Positions 40,561-52,100 of a stretch of 64,000 bases of DNA are shown here, in pieces. Origin of the DNA: Asparagopsis taxiformis. Taxonomy: Eukaryota > Rhodophyta > Florideophyceae > Bonnemaisoniales > Bonnemaisoniaceae. Position numbers and translations under genes: made by a program. Numbering within the stretch: position 1 is the first letter of the stretch; every line of letters starts with the position of its first letter. Location: positions 19,259-83,258 of the forward strand of contig JALQPE010002520.1 of the NCBI GenBank assembly GCA_030407315.1. The letters are read 5' to 3'. Below the pieces are notes generated by a model. That model worked only from the letters and a program-made list of their open reading frames with translations, did not search any database and was not told the origin of the DNA.

Positions 40561-40911
40561 TTGGTTCCATCTATTGTCCCAGGCAGCGTATTTCACTATC
40601 CGGCCATGTTGCCTTGGCCAATACAAAACACTATCCGCCAACACTGCCCAGTACAGTAAATTACATCATATCCAACTATTGAATAAATCATTAATTTTTA
40701 CTGTCTCCATTCACTGCCTCAGACAGTACTGTGAGACAGTGTTTTTTACTGTCTGCAGACAGTGTTCCGTACTGTCTGCCAGACAGTGCAAATCACTGTC
40801 TCCAAGTGTGGCATTAATTTTCATTTGCCGCATAGTGATTTTTACTGTCTCAGACAGTAAAAATCACTGTCTCGCAGTACTGTCTGAGGCCCCCTTTTCA
40901 ACACCGTAGTG

Positions 40912-42552
40912 TTCTCCAAAAAGCTCCTCGTTTGGTTCAGGAGTCGATTGTGGTAGTTCAGAGTTTCTGAAGGCCGTGAGCTGCCTCTCGACGTTTTGAA
41001 GGCCAGGAATAGAAGTGAACCTCCCAGAATCAGTTTCTATAGAATCTTCCTGTGCTTCGAATGCGTAAAGAAACGCGTTTTGTTTCGGAGAAGAAACGGT
41101 CTGGTCAAATAGTTTTCGATCCTTAGTAATATCTGTAATGTGTGCCCAGAAGGAGGAGGCGCAGAGGCGCATCTGAGCGTCTTGGAGGACGGAGCGATGA
41201 ACTGCTCGATGGGATATACTTTTGGCATGCTGCAACTTTCGCACGGCCCCTCTGCCATGCAAAACGTCTTTAGCTCTCGAAGAGGAGAGAACCCCCTTTC
41301 CTCTGAGTCTAGCACATGGTACTTGAACATGCGCTGATCATAAAGAAGATAAGGTTGGAGAAGTTCCTCGGCCGTTGAAACATTCAGTGCACGAGCCAGT
41401 GTATCCCATGCCTTCACGACCACATGAATAGCGTAGCCGAGGCGCTGAGCGGAAGCAGGAGATTCCTTTCTGATCAATACAGTTCGATTAGACGAGGACC
41501 TTGTTCTCGGCCTCACCGGGGTGGCTTTTAAATCTCTTTCCATTTGTAGCATAGCCATGAGAAATATAATCTTCTCGAAAGCGGAAGAAACTCTTGGAGT
41601 AGCCCAGTTTCCATGGTCCGTAGTTCGTAGCTGGGTATGCGCAACAAAGAATTGGCAAGCCAGAGTCTGCCGCACGAATGATTCACGACCAATTGAAGAC
41701 CGAGACGCCGTGTGCACTGAGTGGAAATACTGTGCAACGGGAAGAGGTTCCGAACCTTGGCTGTGGAGGCTTTGGCTGGATGGTAACTTTGTGGTTGTTC
41801 TGTGCTCTTCTACAACGAACACTGGCGTGAAGAGAGACATTGATAAGTCTTGTAAGGAACAACTGGTCAGGAACATATCCCAAACCCTCGTGTCTACGTC
41901 GTTAGACCCCTCATCGCATTCCGAAGACGAGAAAGTGCGGAGGGACTGGACGATATTGAAGGTATGACGATGGTAGGCCTTCCCAAACCAATCTTCCATG
42001 ACAGCGACTGCCGCAGGCGGAAGCTTTGATTGGAACATGGCCTTGACAGCAGCTCGAAATCCTGGGAGGGTGCGATGTGCAAGGGGAACGTTATCCTCAT
42101 TCCTCTCCCGATCATGCCAGTAGTCACGAAGGTATGCAAGTATGGCAACTGATTCAGTGAAGGGAACCCGTCTTTCTCTCCTGAGGATGTGATAAACAAT
42201 AGAGATCAGTGTGTGTGGCTCTGAAGAGATAGACTCGTAGCTCATGCGTACTAAAAACCGTGAAGTTTTCGTGCGGGGGCGCGACCAGATCTCCTCACAG
42301 ACGTCCATGCCTCCGACAAGGGACATCACCATTTTCAGTGATAGATCCGTAAAGATGGAGTGCATCAAAGTCCAGAGACACTCGGGAAGAAATGTCTGAA
42401 GCTGCAGTACCAAAACCTTCTATTGCTGGTATAGAAACAACACGAGCTGGATCTACCCATATGATAGTTCCGTCTCCATACAAGTCCCCTGGATTGGTGG
42501 GGCCACGCTCACTTGCAGAGATAACAGCCCCATGTTTCATTGTATCAACCAT
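40912..42552 (-). pseudogene. Unrecognised gene cut by the giant element's right end
   Basis: Three consecutive minus-strand frames with gene-like composition: MVDTMKHGAVISASERG.. (from 42,552), the long 458-residue frame below 42,413 (MSYESISSEPHTLISIV, MEDWFGKAYHRHTF, FVVEEHRTTTKL, CMAEGPCESCSMPK), and a last one after a slip in CCTCCTCC near 41,150 (WAHITDITKDRKLFDQTV to PEPNEELFGE). The last frame runs straight into the CACTA tip, which would add HYGVEKGA, so the natural C-terminus is missing. No known domain recognised; the CESC pattern might be part of a zinc site. It may belong to an older transposon. Confidence 0.45.
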
Positions 42553-42985
42553 CGCGCCTTGAATATAGCAATAGAAGAGGAAAAGAAGAAGGCAGAATCC
42601 GAAATGAGGTCGATGCGTCAGTGGCAGCGGAGGTGCTGGTAAGAAAAGGACCGCAAATTTGAAATCGTAATTTGTGCATTCCTCGGAACAATCTGTAAAG
42701 TGCTATGGAGAGGTCGCGAGGACATGCATGTCAGCACCTGACATTACAAGGGTTGTCCATGAAACTATGAGAATCCGAACTGAACGGTTGGAAGTATCGT
42801 ATTAGTGAAATCGGGGTCTACTGCGGAGGACTCTAAGCTGGCTAATACACTGCTTCCACCCGTTCACACCTCATTCACAGTCTATGCAAAATACAATTTT
42901 CGTGGAAGACATCCCACACCCCTTCTAGAACGGTTCTCATGATATTAATACCGGAGCGGATCGATGGAATTGAGCGTGAAGGGGC

Positions 42986-43063
42986 GCACGTCTCGAATTA
43001 TAGCGCTATAATTCGAGACGTGCCACTTGTGGTAAATTGCGCGCGCAGTTTCCCACAAGTGGC
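42986..43063. repeat. Two adjacent perfect hairpins (38 bp and 42 bp)
   Basis: 42,986-43,023 is a 38-bp perfect palindrome with arms GCACGTCTCGAATTATAGC. It is followed by arms GCCACTTGTGG / CCACAAGTGGC around GTAAATTGCGCGCGCAGTTT. Confidence 0.9.
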
Positions 43064-43096
43064 AATGGGTCGGGCAGCAGCGAACGAACGCGAACA

Positions 43097-43720
43097 GGCG
43101 ATTTGGGAGATGATAAAATTTGGTAATTTTTCGGGCTCCAAAAATTACTCGAGTAAAAACTGATCTAGTCTTTGTCGGGAGCTAGATCAGTTTTTACTCG
43201 AGTAATTTTTGGAGCCCAAAAAATTACCAAATTTTATCATCCACGGAAAGGCGCTGTGGAGGTGTTCTGGTCGTTGGTAGCAGTGCCAAGGCACACCTGA
43301 GGAGTGGTATGGAAGGTCCCCAACCTTTGTTCTAGCTCACTTCGGCCCAGCTTTCAAAAAATGGTAGAACAGTAAATGATAGCCGGACGGGCACACAAAG
43401 ACGCGGAGTGAGGTGTATTGTGGTCGGTTCAGATAGGTAGATGAAGACGTAGAGAGTGGTGGAGTAGGTTTGGTGGCGAGCAGAAAGGCTGCCATGGTGG
43501 TCAGAACGGACGATTTGGGAGATGATAAAATTTGGTAATTTTTGGGCTCCAGAAATTACTCGAGTAAAAACTGATCTAGTCTTTGTCGGGAGCTAGATCA
43601 GTTTTTACTCGAGTAATTTTTGGAGCCCAAAAAATTACCAAATTTTATCATCTACGGAAAAGGCGCTGTGGAGGTGTTCTGGTCGTAGGGAGCAGTGCCA
43701 AGGCACACCTGAGAACCGTT
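43097..43720. repeat. Left inverted array of 412-bp units with family 2 palindrome
   Basis: Two tandem units 412 bp apart, each carrying a 132-133-bp palindrome (43,109-43,241; 43,521-43,652) with arms containing ATTACTCGAGTAAAAACTGA around TCTTTGTCGGGAG. Mirror image of 48,170-48,800, so the ParB gene between them is boxed by inverted repeats. Confidence 0.9.
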
Positions 43721-44266
43721 ATATCTAACGAGAACAAAAAGATACTGACACTTCAGCACTGCGCGGAAAAGGTAGGTAGGAGAAATAAAAGGGTGTGAGG
43801 CTCAATAAACGGTTCGTGTAGCTGCATCCGGCACATGTCTGAAGAACATTGACTAACTGGAACAAGTCATGAATGGTTCAGGACTACTTCCGTTGTATTA
43901 ATACTTGCTGAGATAGAGTCAGTTTCCATTTCTTCTTTTCTTATTGATAATATACGAGTCATGAAAGGTGTATGTAGTTCGGTAACTTTTCGAGATTGCA
44001 AAATTACCGAAATTAACATTTTTATTCGAACTGGCGCTATGACCGTTTATTCGATTCAGGTTGGACCATGCGCCAATAGAAACCGCTCGCGCGGTCTGAA
44101 TTTTTACGCACAGTTTTGGTGTCCTTCCAGTTGAACAAATTTGTTGTTAATACATTGTCCCTCGCTGGCTAGCTGATTAGTACTCCCCTGCTACTTGAAA
44201 GGCATACCGCGTTACTCTGGTACCGTTTCAATCGTCAGCTATTCGACCCTCCTTGCGATCCCAACC
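43721..44266. other. Upstream region of the ParB/zinc-finger/dioxygenase gene
   Basis: No gene. It presumably holds the promoter; I see no certain core element. Confidence 0.4.
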
Positions 44267-47200
44267 ATGAGCCTACGTCCCCGCCGAGGGGAAGCTTCTT
44301 CCAGCGCACGTCAACTAGTCATTCCTGCGATGTCACGCTCCGTTGCTTCTTCGTTGTCGAATTACGTTTTCAAGATGATCAAGTTGCCTATTCTGGACAT
44401 ATACGTCCCCGATGAAACATCCCGGGAAGTTGACGACTCTCATGTTGACTTGTTGTTCCGCAAGATGGTTATGGAAGGCTTCCAGACCTCTGCGGTGGGA
44501 TGTATCACTGTTGTTTCCTTACCCTACCAATCCAGTGGAAGCCGCTATTACATCGTGGACGGACTCCATCGTCGCCGTGCTCTTTTACGATGCAAAGAAA
44601 AAGGGGTGGAACGTTTGGCGTCTGTGGTTGACAATGTCCCAGTACAAGAAGCTCAAAGACCTGACGGAGAAAAGATGACAATGGAGGACATGCTGTACCT
44701 CAGTCAGCGTTTGAATGAACTCGTCCACACGGTGTTACCGACCACAGTTCGAGATCGTATCCACGCGATCATTAGCATTTATAACTGCAATGTTAAATAT
44801 GCCCGACCCGGTGAAAGAACTGTCGCTGATATGCCTGCATCACAGGTTGCGAACTGGTTCTTCCAGCGCCACTTCAGCGGTATTCTGAAGAAGAGCACGG
44901 TATCTTCTATAGTGAATGTGGCGTTGAACATGAGGCGTTCACCCCGCACATACGCTGCGTACAAGGCTTCCTCAGGAAGAAAGGAAAACGAAGTTGGAAT
45001 CAGTCTTTTAATTCTCAAGGACACTGCTTTTACAAGGGCGGAGGATCGTGCCAGTGAGCTAATGGTCAAGTGCATTCACTACCGCAATGTCCAACTGCTT
45101 CCCACCTTCGGTCGTGTCCCGTCTTTCGACCTTCGGACGTACTTGACCTACATTCAACAATATTACGAAGTCATTCGTGAGATGGCACGTGCCAGTAACC
45201 TGTCGACCGAAGACATCGCTGACCTCGAAGACTTGGAATCAGACGGAACGGATATGATACCAACGTGGAAATCCGTCTACAAACGTATGATTCAATACGA
45301 GGAAGAGCCCGTGCCGAGGAAACCCGAAAACCAGGAGGCACGGCTGGAGAGTTTTCGATCCGTTCTTCGAGACCGCTTTGGAATTCAGTCCACTCGCCAG
45401 GTTTCATCCGAATCACACGGCCCGGATGAAGAAGAAGACGGCAATGGAGAAAACAAGGGGGTTCAAGACAAGCGCCAAGGTGGCGAACCAGTCACTCAAG
45501 CTATTATGCAAGCTTCGCAGTCGACTGGTGCTGCTCAACCAGCGACGAAGACTACGGGTGCTTCGAGACATGAACGTCGTTTAACCCAATTCGAAGACGT
45601 TATCATGGAACCTCTCCCAATCCCCATCTCTTCTGATGACGTCGTTATCGACGAGACCGTCGAGGAACTACCGTCCACTCCCGCATCAAAACAGGTGATA
45701 CCCGAAACCAGCGCTGGGTCGGATGACGACATGGAGATTTCCAAGGATGCACCTGAGGAGGATGCACCTGAAAAGGATGCACCTGAAAAGGATGCAGATT
45801 CTCCACATCCCGAGCAACTGGGCTCCGAGGACGAGAACCGTTCTGAACCACCCGACGCGCATTCCACTCCCTCTTCACGGAATGAAATTGGTGCGGATGG
45901 TGCGGAAGATGGCACAGAAGTTCAGAAAGCTCCGGATTCAGCGTCGAAGGGAGCAAGTAAGACTGTATCTAACATCACAGTCAGCCGCATACCGCGTGAC
46001 AGTACTACTCCACGCCCGTTTCCATGCTCTTTGGGAGATTACTGCGCTTTTCCTGGAAGTGCCGCTGTTCATAAATGCACCGCTTGCGGAATTAATCCGG
46101 TTCACAATCTATGTGACTATGCGCGAGTGCATCATCTCATCCCAAGGAAGTACCTCGCTGCAGGGGAGCGTGATATGGTCTTCGTTTGTTCCAGGAAATG
46201 TTACGATGGTGGGAAAGATGGTGACCCACCATCTTGGAAGCCGCCAGCGGGAGTAACGGAACAGGAAGCCTGGGAAGGGGATGACTTCAACCCATATGCG
46301 AAGGCCAGTTCCAGTACTGATTCGGTGGAAAAACCTCAGCAGCCCTCTGAACCCGCTCCTCAACAGACGGGGGCGAAGAGGAAATTTCCTTCTTCTCCAG
46401 GAGCTCCACCCGCGAAGCGGCGAGCTATATCATCCCCCCAATCTCTCTCTTTCCCTTCCCGTCTTACTCGTTCAAAGGCTAGATCTGCTGCTATTGCTGA
46501 GCACATCGCGTCACTTGATTCCCCATCTACTCCTTCGGTTACTCCTCGGTCTGCCTCTGGAACAAAGAAGACGAAGAAAGCAGCAATTGCTTTAAAGCAA
46601 GTCAAGCAAGGTAATGATGAGGGAGGAAGCATGGACGGCAATGAAGACTCCGGAGAAGAAAAAGAAGACGAGGATCAAATCACTCCTACGAGGTTGCAAT
46701 CCAAAGGTTTCAAAGTACATCGGTACGAGGATCAGCAACCTGAGCCCCCATCATTTTTCACCAGTCATACTTCTGTAGAGGAGGCTGCTTCAATGGTGCG
46801 TTCCATTTCCAGTTTGCTGCATCCGGAACACCGCTCGGGATTTCATGTAACGGAGGGTGAGGTGGAAGAGTTTCAGCAGGATATAGAGTCCGTGGCAGGG
46901 GATACAAGTTCTTCAAGATTGGTTTACTTCGAGCGTGCCAGGGCCCGATTGGACTCTCTTGGTTATGTCGTCCTTGACGGCATCCTACAACCATCCGAGC
47001 TCAGCTCTACTATCCACAAACTCCTCGACTCGTTTTGTAACATGTTCGTAGATGGGCAGGATGGTGCTTGGGGGCCCATTCTGAATTCGGGTTCTTCCGA
47101 CCAGGATGCGCGTGGTGGCCCGGATGAACAAAGGTTCATGACCCCATGCAAGGCTGTAGTGGAAGATCTGGAAAAGGATTCTACTTCCACTCTCGCGAGA

Positions 47201-47878
47201 GACAAGGCGGCCTTGGATGTTTTCTTTGCTATCATAGCAGAAAAGTTGCATCTAGAGGATTCAACTCCGTCTCTGGACGGATTTGAAAAAGGCCCGAAGC
47301 TCCAGTTCGGGAAGACAGGGCTCAGGTTGCTTCTAACTGGATCTCGTTGCGAGCGCCAAGTCCCACATCTCGACTTCGTCTACCCTGGTCCTCCGTTAGA
47401 AGACGAAAACCGCTTCAACGGGACTCCTATTCCATTTCCGGATTATTCATTCATCGCTACTGGTGCAATGGGCACTCCGCTTATTGTACGGCCGCGAAGC
47501 CATGCATTCCTTAACGCTCCCCATCGATCTGCAGCGGCCATATTTCCCCTTCTCAAGCCAGAATTGGTATGGATCCCACCGTATTCTGTTATAGTATGTC
47601 GTGGGGACCTCGAGCACAGCGGCCCGGGATGGAAAGATCACGAGCTGATGAAAACCAAGCTTGGGAAGAAATACAAGATGGTTTATCCTCATCATATTAG
47701 GGCCCACACCATGGCAATTCGGGAAACATCGGTCTTAGTCAACGATCTAGTCTATGCACCGTTGAAGGACTCGCGTCCGGTCGCAAGACCAGATATGTAC
47801 GAGTTACCCCACGACGTCGAGAGTGATACCAGCTCTTCTTCAGCTGGCAGTTCTGGGGAGGATTACATGGAAGTCTAG
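44267..47878 (+). CDS. Intact ParB-like / zinc-finger / 2OG-Fe(II) dioxygenase-like fusion protein
   Basis: A single frame of 1,203 codons from CCAACCATGAG (an alternative ATG lies 72 bases upstream). Residues about 35-120: ParB/DGQHR-like domain with YYIVDGLHRRRALL. Helical region to about 330. Acidic linker with a short DAPEKDAPEKDAP repeat. Residues about 585-650: CSLGDYCAFPGSAAVHKC, CGINPVHNLC and VFVCSRKCY, a cysteine/histidine cluster resembling a PHD- or TRASH-like zinc finger. Linker with PPAKRRA. C-terminal dioxygenase domain from LGYVVLDGILQ: HLDF (His near residue 1,034) as HxD, IPPYSVIVCRGDLEHSG with the distal His near 1,117, then YPHHIRAH whose Arg may contact 2-oxoglutarate. 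The domain order matches the broken copy at 12.5-15.6 kb, which lacks the zinc cluster. Probably nuclear; substrate unknown. Confidence 0.75.
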   Translation: MSLRPRRGEASSSARQLVIPAMSRSVASSLSNYVFKMIKLPILDIYVPDETSREVDDSHVDLLFRKMVMEGFQTSAVGCITVVSLPYQSSGSRYYIVDGLHRRRALLRCKEKGVERLASVVDNVPVQEAQRPDGEKMTMEDMLYLSQRLNELVHTVLPTTVRDRIHAIISIYNCNVKYARPGERTVADMPASQVANWFFQRHFSGILKKSTVSSIVNVALNMRRSPRTYAAYKASSGRKENEVGISLLILKDTAFTRAEDRASELMVKCIHYRNVQLLPTFGRVPSFDLRTYLTYIQQYYEVIREMARASNLSTEDIADLEDLESDGTDMIPTWKSVYKRMIQYEEEPVPRKPENQEARLESFRSVLRDRFGIQSTRQVSSESHGPDEEEDGNGENKGVQDKRQGGEPVTQAIMQASQSTGAAQPATKTTGASRHERRLTQFEDVIMEPLPIPISSDDVVIDETVEELPSTPASKQVIPETSAGSDDDMEISKDAPEEDAPEKDAPEKDADSPHPEQLGSEDENRSEPPDAHSTPSSRNEIGADGAEDGTEVQKAPDSASKGASKTVSNITVSRIPRDSTTPRPFPCSLGDYCAFPGSAAVHKCTACGINPVHNLCDYARVHHLIPRKYLAAGERDMVFVCSRKCYDGGKDGDPPSWKPPAGVTEQEAWEGDDFNPYAKASSSTDSVEKPQQPSEPAPQQTGAKRKFPSSPGAPPAKRRAISSPQSLSFPSRLTRSKARSAAIAEHIASLDSPSTPSVTPRSASGTKKTKKAAIALKQVKQGNDEGGSMDGNEDSGEEKEDEDQITPTRLQSKGFKVHRYEDQQPEPPSFFTSHTSVEEAASMVRSISSLLHPEHRSGFHVTEGEVEEFQQDIESVAGDTSSSRLVYFERARARLDSLGYVVLDGILQPSELSSTIHKLLDSFCNMFVDGQDGAWGPILNSGSSDQDARGGPDEQRFMTPCKAVVEDLEKDSTSTLARDKAALDVFFAIIAEKLHLEDSTPSLDGFEKGPKLQFGKTGLRLLLTGSRCERQVPHLDFVYPGPPLEDENRFNGTPIPFPDYSFIATGAMGTPLIVRPRSHAFLNAPHRSAAAIFPLLKPELVWIPPYSVIVCRGDLEHSGPGWKDHELMKTKLGKKYKMVYPHHIRAHTMAIRETSVLVNDLVYAPLKDSRPVARPDMYELPHDVESDTSSSSAGSSGEDYMEV

Positions 47879-48169
47879 AATCTGTTAGTTACCGTAGACA
47901 TTAGTTGATCTCTCGTATTTCAACGATTCTGTTGCTTGCTGCAACCAGTTGACTATTCCATAACTCTACGATATGTCTTCATAAACCGTCTCTTTTTTCA
48001 TTCTATACATCAACTCTCCCAGCCAACCTGAGCTGAACAAACAGAGCGTGATATTGAAATATACCTGTCCTGTCCCTTCCTCCATGTACACCTCCCTTCT
48101 CGTAGATACTTGTCTAGCTTTTAGTTACAGTTACAGTTCTATCATCTTTTAAAGCAGAGTAGAAGTAGG
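47879..48169. other. 3' flank of the fusion gene
   Basis: AT-rich spacer without frames of note between the stop codon and the right inverted array. Confidence 0.4.
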
Positions 48170-48800
48170 CTAGAACAAAGGTTTGGGACCTCTCATACTA
48201 CTCCTCAGGTGTGCCTTGGCACTGCTACCAACGACCAGAACACCTCCACAGCGCCTTTTCCGTGGATGATAAAATTTGGTAATTTTTTGGGCTCCATGAA
48301 TTACTCGAGTAAAAACTGATCTAGCTCCCGACAAAGACTAGATCAGTTTTTACTCGAGTAATTTTTAGAGCCCAAAAATTACCAAATTTTATCATCTCCC
48401 AAATCGTCCGTTCTGACCACCACGGCAGCCTTTCTGCTCGCCACCAAACCTACTCCACCACTCTCTACGTCTTCATCTACCTATCTGAACCGACCTCAAT
48501 ACACCTCACTCCGCGTCTTTGTGTGCCCGTCAGGCTATCATTTACTGTTGTACCATTTCTGGAAAGCTGGGCCGAAGTGAGCTAGAACAAAGATTTGGGA
48601 CCTCCCATACTACTCCTCAGGTGTGCCTTGGCACTGCTACCAACGACCAGAACACCTCCACAGCGCCTTTCCGTGGATGATAAAATTTGGTAATTTTTTG
48701 GGCTCCAAAAATTACTCGAGTAAAAACTGATCTAGCTCCCGACAAAGACTAGATCAGTTTTTACTCGAGTAATTTTTGGAGCCCGAAAAATTACGTTCAA
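48170..48800. repeat. Right inverted array of 411-bp units with family 2 palindrome
   Basis: Two units (palindromes 48,265-48,396 and 48,676-48,795) in inverse orientation to 43.1-43.7 kb. The last palindrome is incomplete at its outer side, where it meets CCCGAAAAATTACGTTC. Confidence 0.9.
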
Positions 48801-49125
48801 TTTTTTTCCAGTAATTTTCGCACCTCAAAAGTTACGAAATTTCAGCATCTCGCAACATGTCTTTCTCACTGTTCAGCGAATGTCGAATAGAGTACTATTA
48901 AAGGAATCCTATTCGACATTGAAATTTTACTGTTCGCTTCAGGTATTACGGAATCGTATTACGTAATATGAAAAACTCTTGTAACGGTATTATGTGAGTG
49001 ACTACTCAGTACCAGACTGCCCTCAACTTATGGTTGACCAAACGATTTCGTCCTAATCGAAACCATCCACTGTCTCTGAATCCATTTCCATCTTAGAACA
49101 CCTTCAGATTCCCAGTTGTCACTTC

Positions 49126-52100
49126 ATGGGAAGACCAAGGAAGCCCCGTTCCGGTCTGCGCCTTCGTTACAACACTGTTCCGCATCCCCATAACCGATCT
49201 AGACGTTCGACGTCCAGAACCGTATCTGATCCTTTTGCACTTCGGCAAGATGACTCGAGACCCTTTCAAGTCGATCGAGTTGCCTCATCCCTTGACTCAC
49301 TCGCTACTGCACCAGGATCCGAGCCTAGTCTGCGATTACCCCTGGAAAGCCCCTCCGAAGTAGTTCCTACTTCGATGTCTCCCGAAGGCCTACTTCCGCA
49401 GGAAGGTAGCATTGCCTTCGCAGACAGCAATGGTATCCAATATATCGTTCCCCCTGCTTTGGAAGGTCATCAAGTTTTAAGTACTGTTGAAGATGAAGTC
49501 GTTTCCGTGCCATGCAGCGAGAACGCGACCAGGGGGCCTACTCATGACATCGAAACTGATAGAACAGGAGGTTCCGAACATTATCCTGGCCATATTGATG
49601 AAGATGATACACATCCAGAATTTAATGATGTGTGTGCTGAAGATGAAGACCTTCTTCTACAAGAAATGACACAATCGAAGCTTCTCCTCTCGTCCCCTTT
49701 CATCGAGGATACCTCGAATCCGCTCAAGGCACGCCAATATATGACGCAATGGACAACTCTGTATGCAGTAGCGAAGTTGACCGGATCCACGAAATGCACT
49801 GCCGCAGATCTGAATGAAGATCGCGTTTTGTTCGATTTCGCAAGGAAGGGTTCAACTGAAAAGCACGTTCAGAAAGGGCTACCTCATTATTCTACGATCA
49901 CCCGAAAAGTTAGACCATGGCTATTCTTCAACGCCTGGTTGCGTTCGGAAACGGTGTATTTCCCCGTGAATGTAGACCGCAGTGCAGCACGTATGGCATC
50001 TCAGGCCATTTTGCGAAGAAGCAAGATTGAACAGAACACCGCTGGCCAAACTGCACCAGTACTAATCGTTCCACCAAGTGAATACGCCCGAGAAGACATA
50101 TCTACTCCAGAACTGTTCGATCTTGCCTGGCGCCATAACGTAGCCTCCAAGTCATTCGAATCTGATGGGGTACCAACTATACATGGAAACATATATACGT
50201 CGAATCTGGGGAAATTCAGAGAGCGCTTCGTGAAAGGACAAAACCACTCTCTCAGTGCTGAGGAGATGGATGGTACACCCATCACTGCTTTCGGGGGTGG
50301 TACTGTCCAGGTCCGAGTTACCACTGGTCAACAAGCCAACCATCTGGACCCTAGAGCCGCCTCCTGCTTTCAGAAGAAATCAATTTCCTCCAACTCAGAT
50401 TCTTTCGTGGCTTTCACGTCCTCTTCATGGGTGAACAACAGTAAGGCCTCTGATCAGCAGCAGTCCGTTTCTCCCCACTCCTTCGGGCCTGGTTTGGTAC
50501 TCCGCAAAAAGTCCTTTGAGCAATTCGCTCGACCTGGAGATCATCTCACACTTTTATCTCCTGCTTCAGGATGTAACTTTACGTATACTACTGGGCAGCC
50601 TTTCATCGTCGGTCTTATAGTCAGCTCTCCGGGTCCCCCGTCTCCATTTCGCAAACTCATGTTCTTCATCAATTCTGAAGGACTTTACACTAATATCGGT
50701 GGCAGTCGTGCGATTAACATTGTCATTTTATTGAGTCAGGGCACGAATACCCTTCCCTGCCATCCGACAAGTATCCGTGGTGTTCTCGACTGTGGCACCA
50801 CATACTATGTCTACCCTTTTCTTTTGTACTGCGATGACTTCAATGAGGCCTCTGGTAAGAGTGGTAGTGCTGGAGGATGTTATATGATCCCCATGGGGCT
50901 GCCCCTGGACTGTCGCCGGAATAGTTCTGCAGTGCGTATTATCGGTGTCACTGGTCCCGGTGTAAGTACAAACCATATTCTTCGACATATCTCTCGCGAC
51001 ATAATCCAGGGATGTACGACTGGTTTCCATGACGTAGATCCAGAGGGTAACGATTGCATCATTTTCCTGGACTTTGTCGGTTTTGTATCAGACTATCCCG
51101 CATGTTCCCATGTTCTCGATGTCATGGGACACAATGCAGATTGTCCATGCCACTTGTGTTTCTTCGTCAGAGGAGGTAAACACGGGAAACATTCACAGTT
51201 CGGGTACGACACCAGTCTTCATTCTAGTTCGGATTCTCTATTCCGTACTTCAGAGAGAACTCAGGCAGTTCAGTCATCACAAAGTACGGTGAGCATCATG
51301 AAATACCTGGAAATGAGTAAAGTGCAAAGCGCTACTGAAACTCCGATGCTTCTTATAGAGCAACTGCTTGATGAAACTAGGTCTAAAGGCCTCGTTCCAT
51401 CTGGCACACCCCTTGGTATGGATTCTGTGAGCATCCCTGTTGTTCCCGCTATTATTGATTCATACCGTTCCACATTTATTGGGATCGACCACCTCCTCCA
51501 AGGGCTTGCTAAGGATGCCCTGGACAATGCTTTTTCGTGCCTGCCTAGTGATGGTAGTAGAAGGATGGCAGAAAGTTTTATGGTAGATGCCCTTCACGTC
51601 CTAGGTCTCACTAACCAGAAGAGGATATATAACTTCACCTCGGGTGAAACAAATACAATGGGAATCTCGGACAGATTTGCTTTACTTCTAGTCGCAGATC
51701 ACTGTTTTGGGTTGGCTCTGAGCTTCCAGTCCGGGGAGTCTTCAGAAGGCTCTGGAGCAAGGTCTATCCGAGCTTCCGAGAAGCAAAGAGAACTTTCCCT
51801 AGAACTTGTTCGATTGCTATCCTCAATTGACGGCATAGAGTCAGTACAGAGCGCGACCGGACTATCGGCAGCTAAGCGTTTTCGAAAACTGCAACAGCTT
51901 TCGAAAGATTATGCAAAACGTGTAGATGACCTGCTCGTAACCGTTCCTCCGAGAAAAAGGAGTACGGTACCATCAAAGAAAAGAAAACTGAAAGGAGACG
52001 GCTCTGTGGTAATTGACGCCGACCAAAATGAAGTTGAACAGAAGACTACGGGATTCAGGGCAAGGAAGCTTTCGGACAATAAGCCAAACTTGCATAGACT

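Larger units (their letters stand above)
4892..40911. mobile_element. 36-kb CACTA-ended giant DNA element
   Basis: The left boundary reads CACTACGGTGTTGAAAAGGG and the right boundary is its reverse complement ending CCGTAGTG, the CACTA..TAGTG signature of that superfamily. The ends are the outer tips of 2.4-kb inverted repeats rich in palindromic ACAGT motifs and 35-bp tandem repeats. Cargo includes a Plavaka-type transposase, ParB/dioxygenase genes, a DNA methyltransferase-SET fusion and host-like pseudogenes. No matching 2-3-bp target duplication is visible (TAG on the left, TTC on the right), so one end may have been exchanged, or two elements may share this configuration. Additional CACTA-type ends at 24,784 and 34,413 show nesting. 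Confidence 0.65.
38475..40911. repeat. Right long terminal inverted repeat
   Basis: Inverse counterpart of 4,892-7,370, ending CAACACCGTAGTG. It keeps the CRE site (39,108-39,115), an AATAAAAGG TATA-like box nearby, the spliced-leader-like exons (donor at 39,481, 11-nt exon 39,539-39,549, donors at 39,550 and 39,663) and the 35-bp array. Confidence 0.8.
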
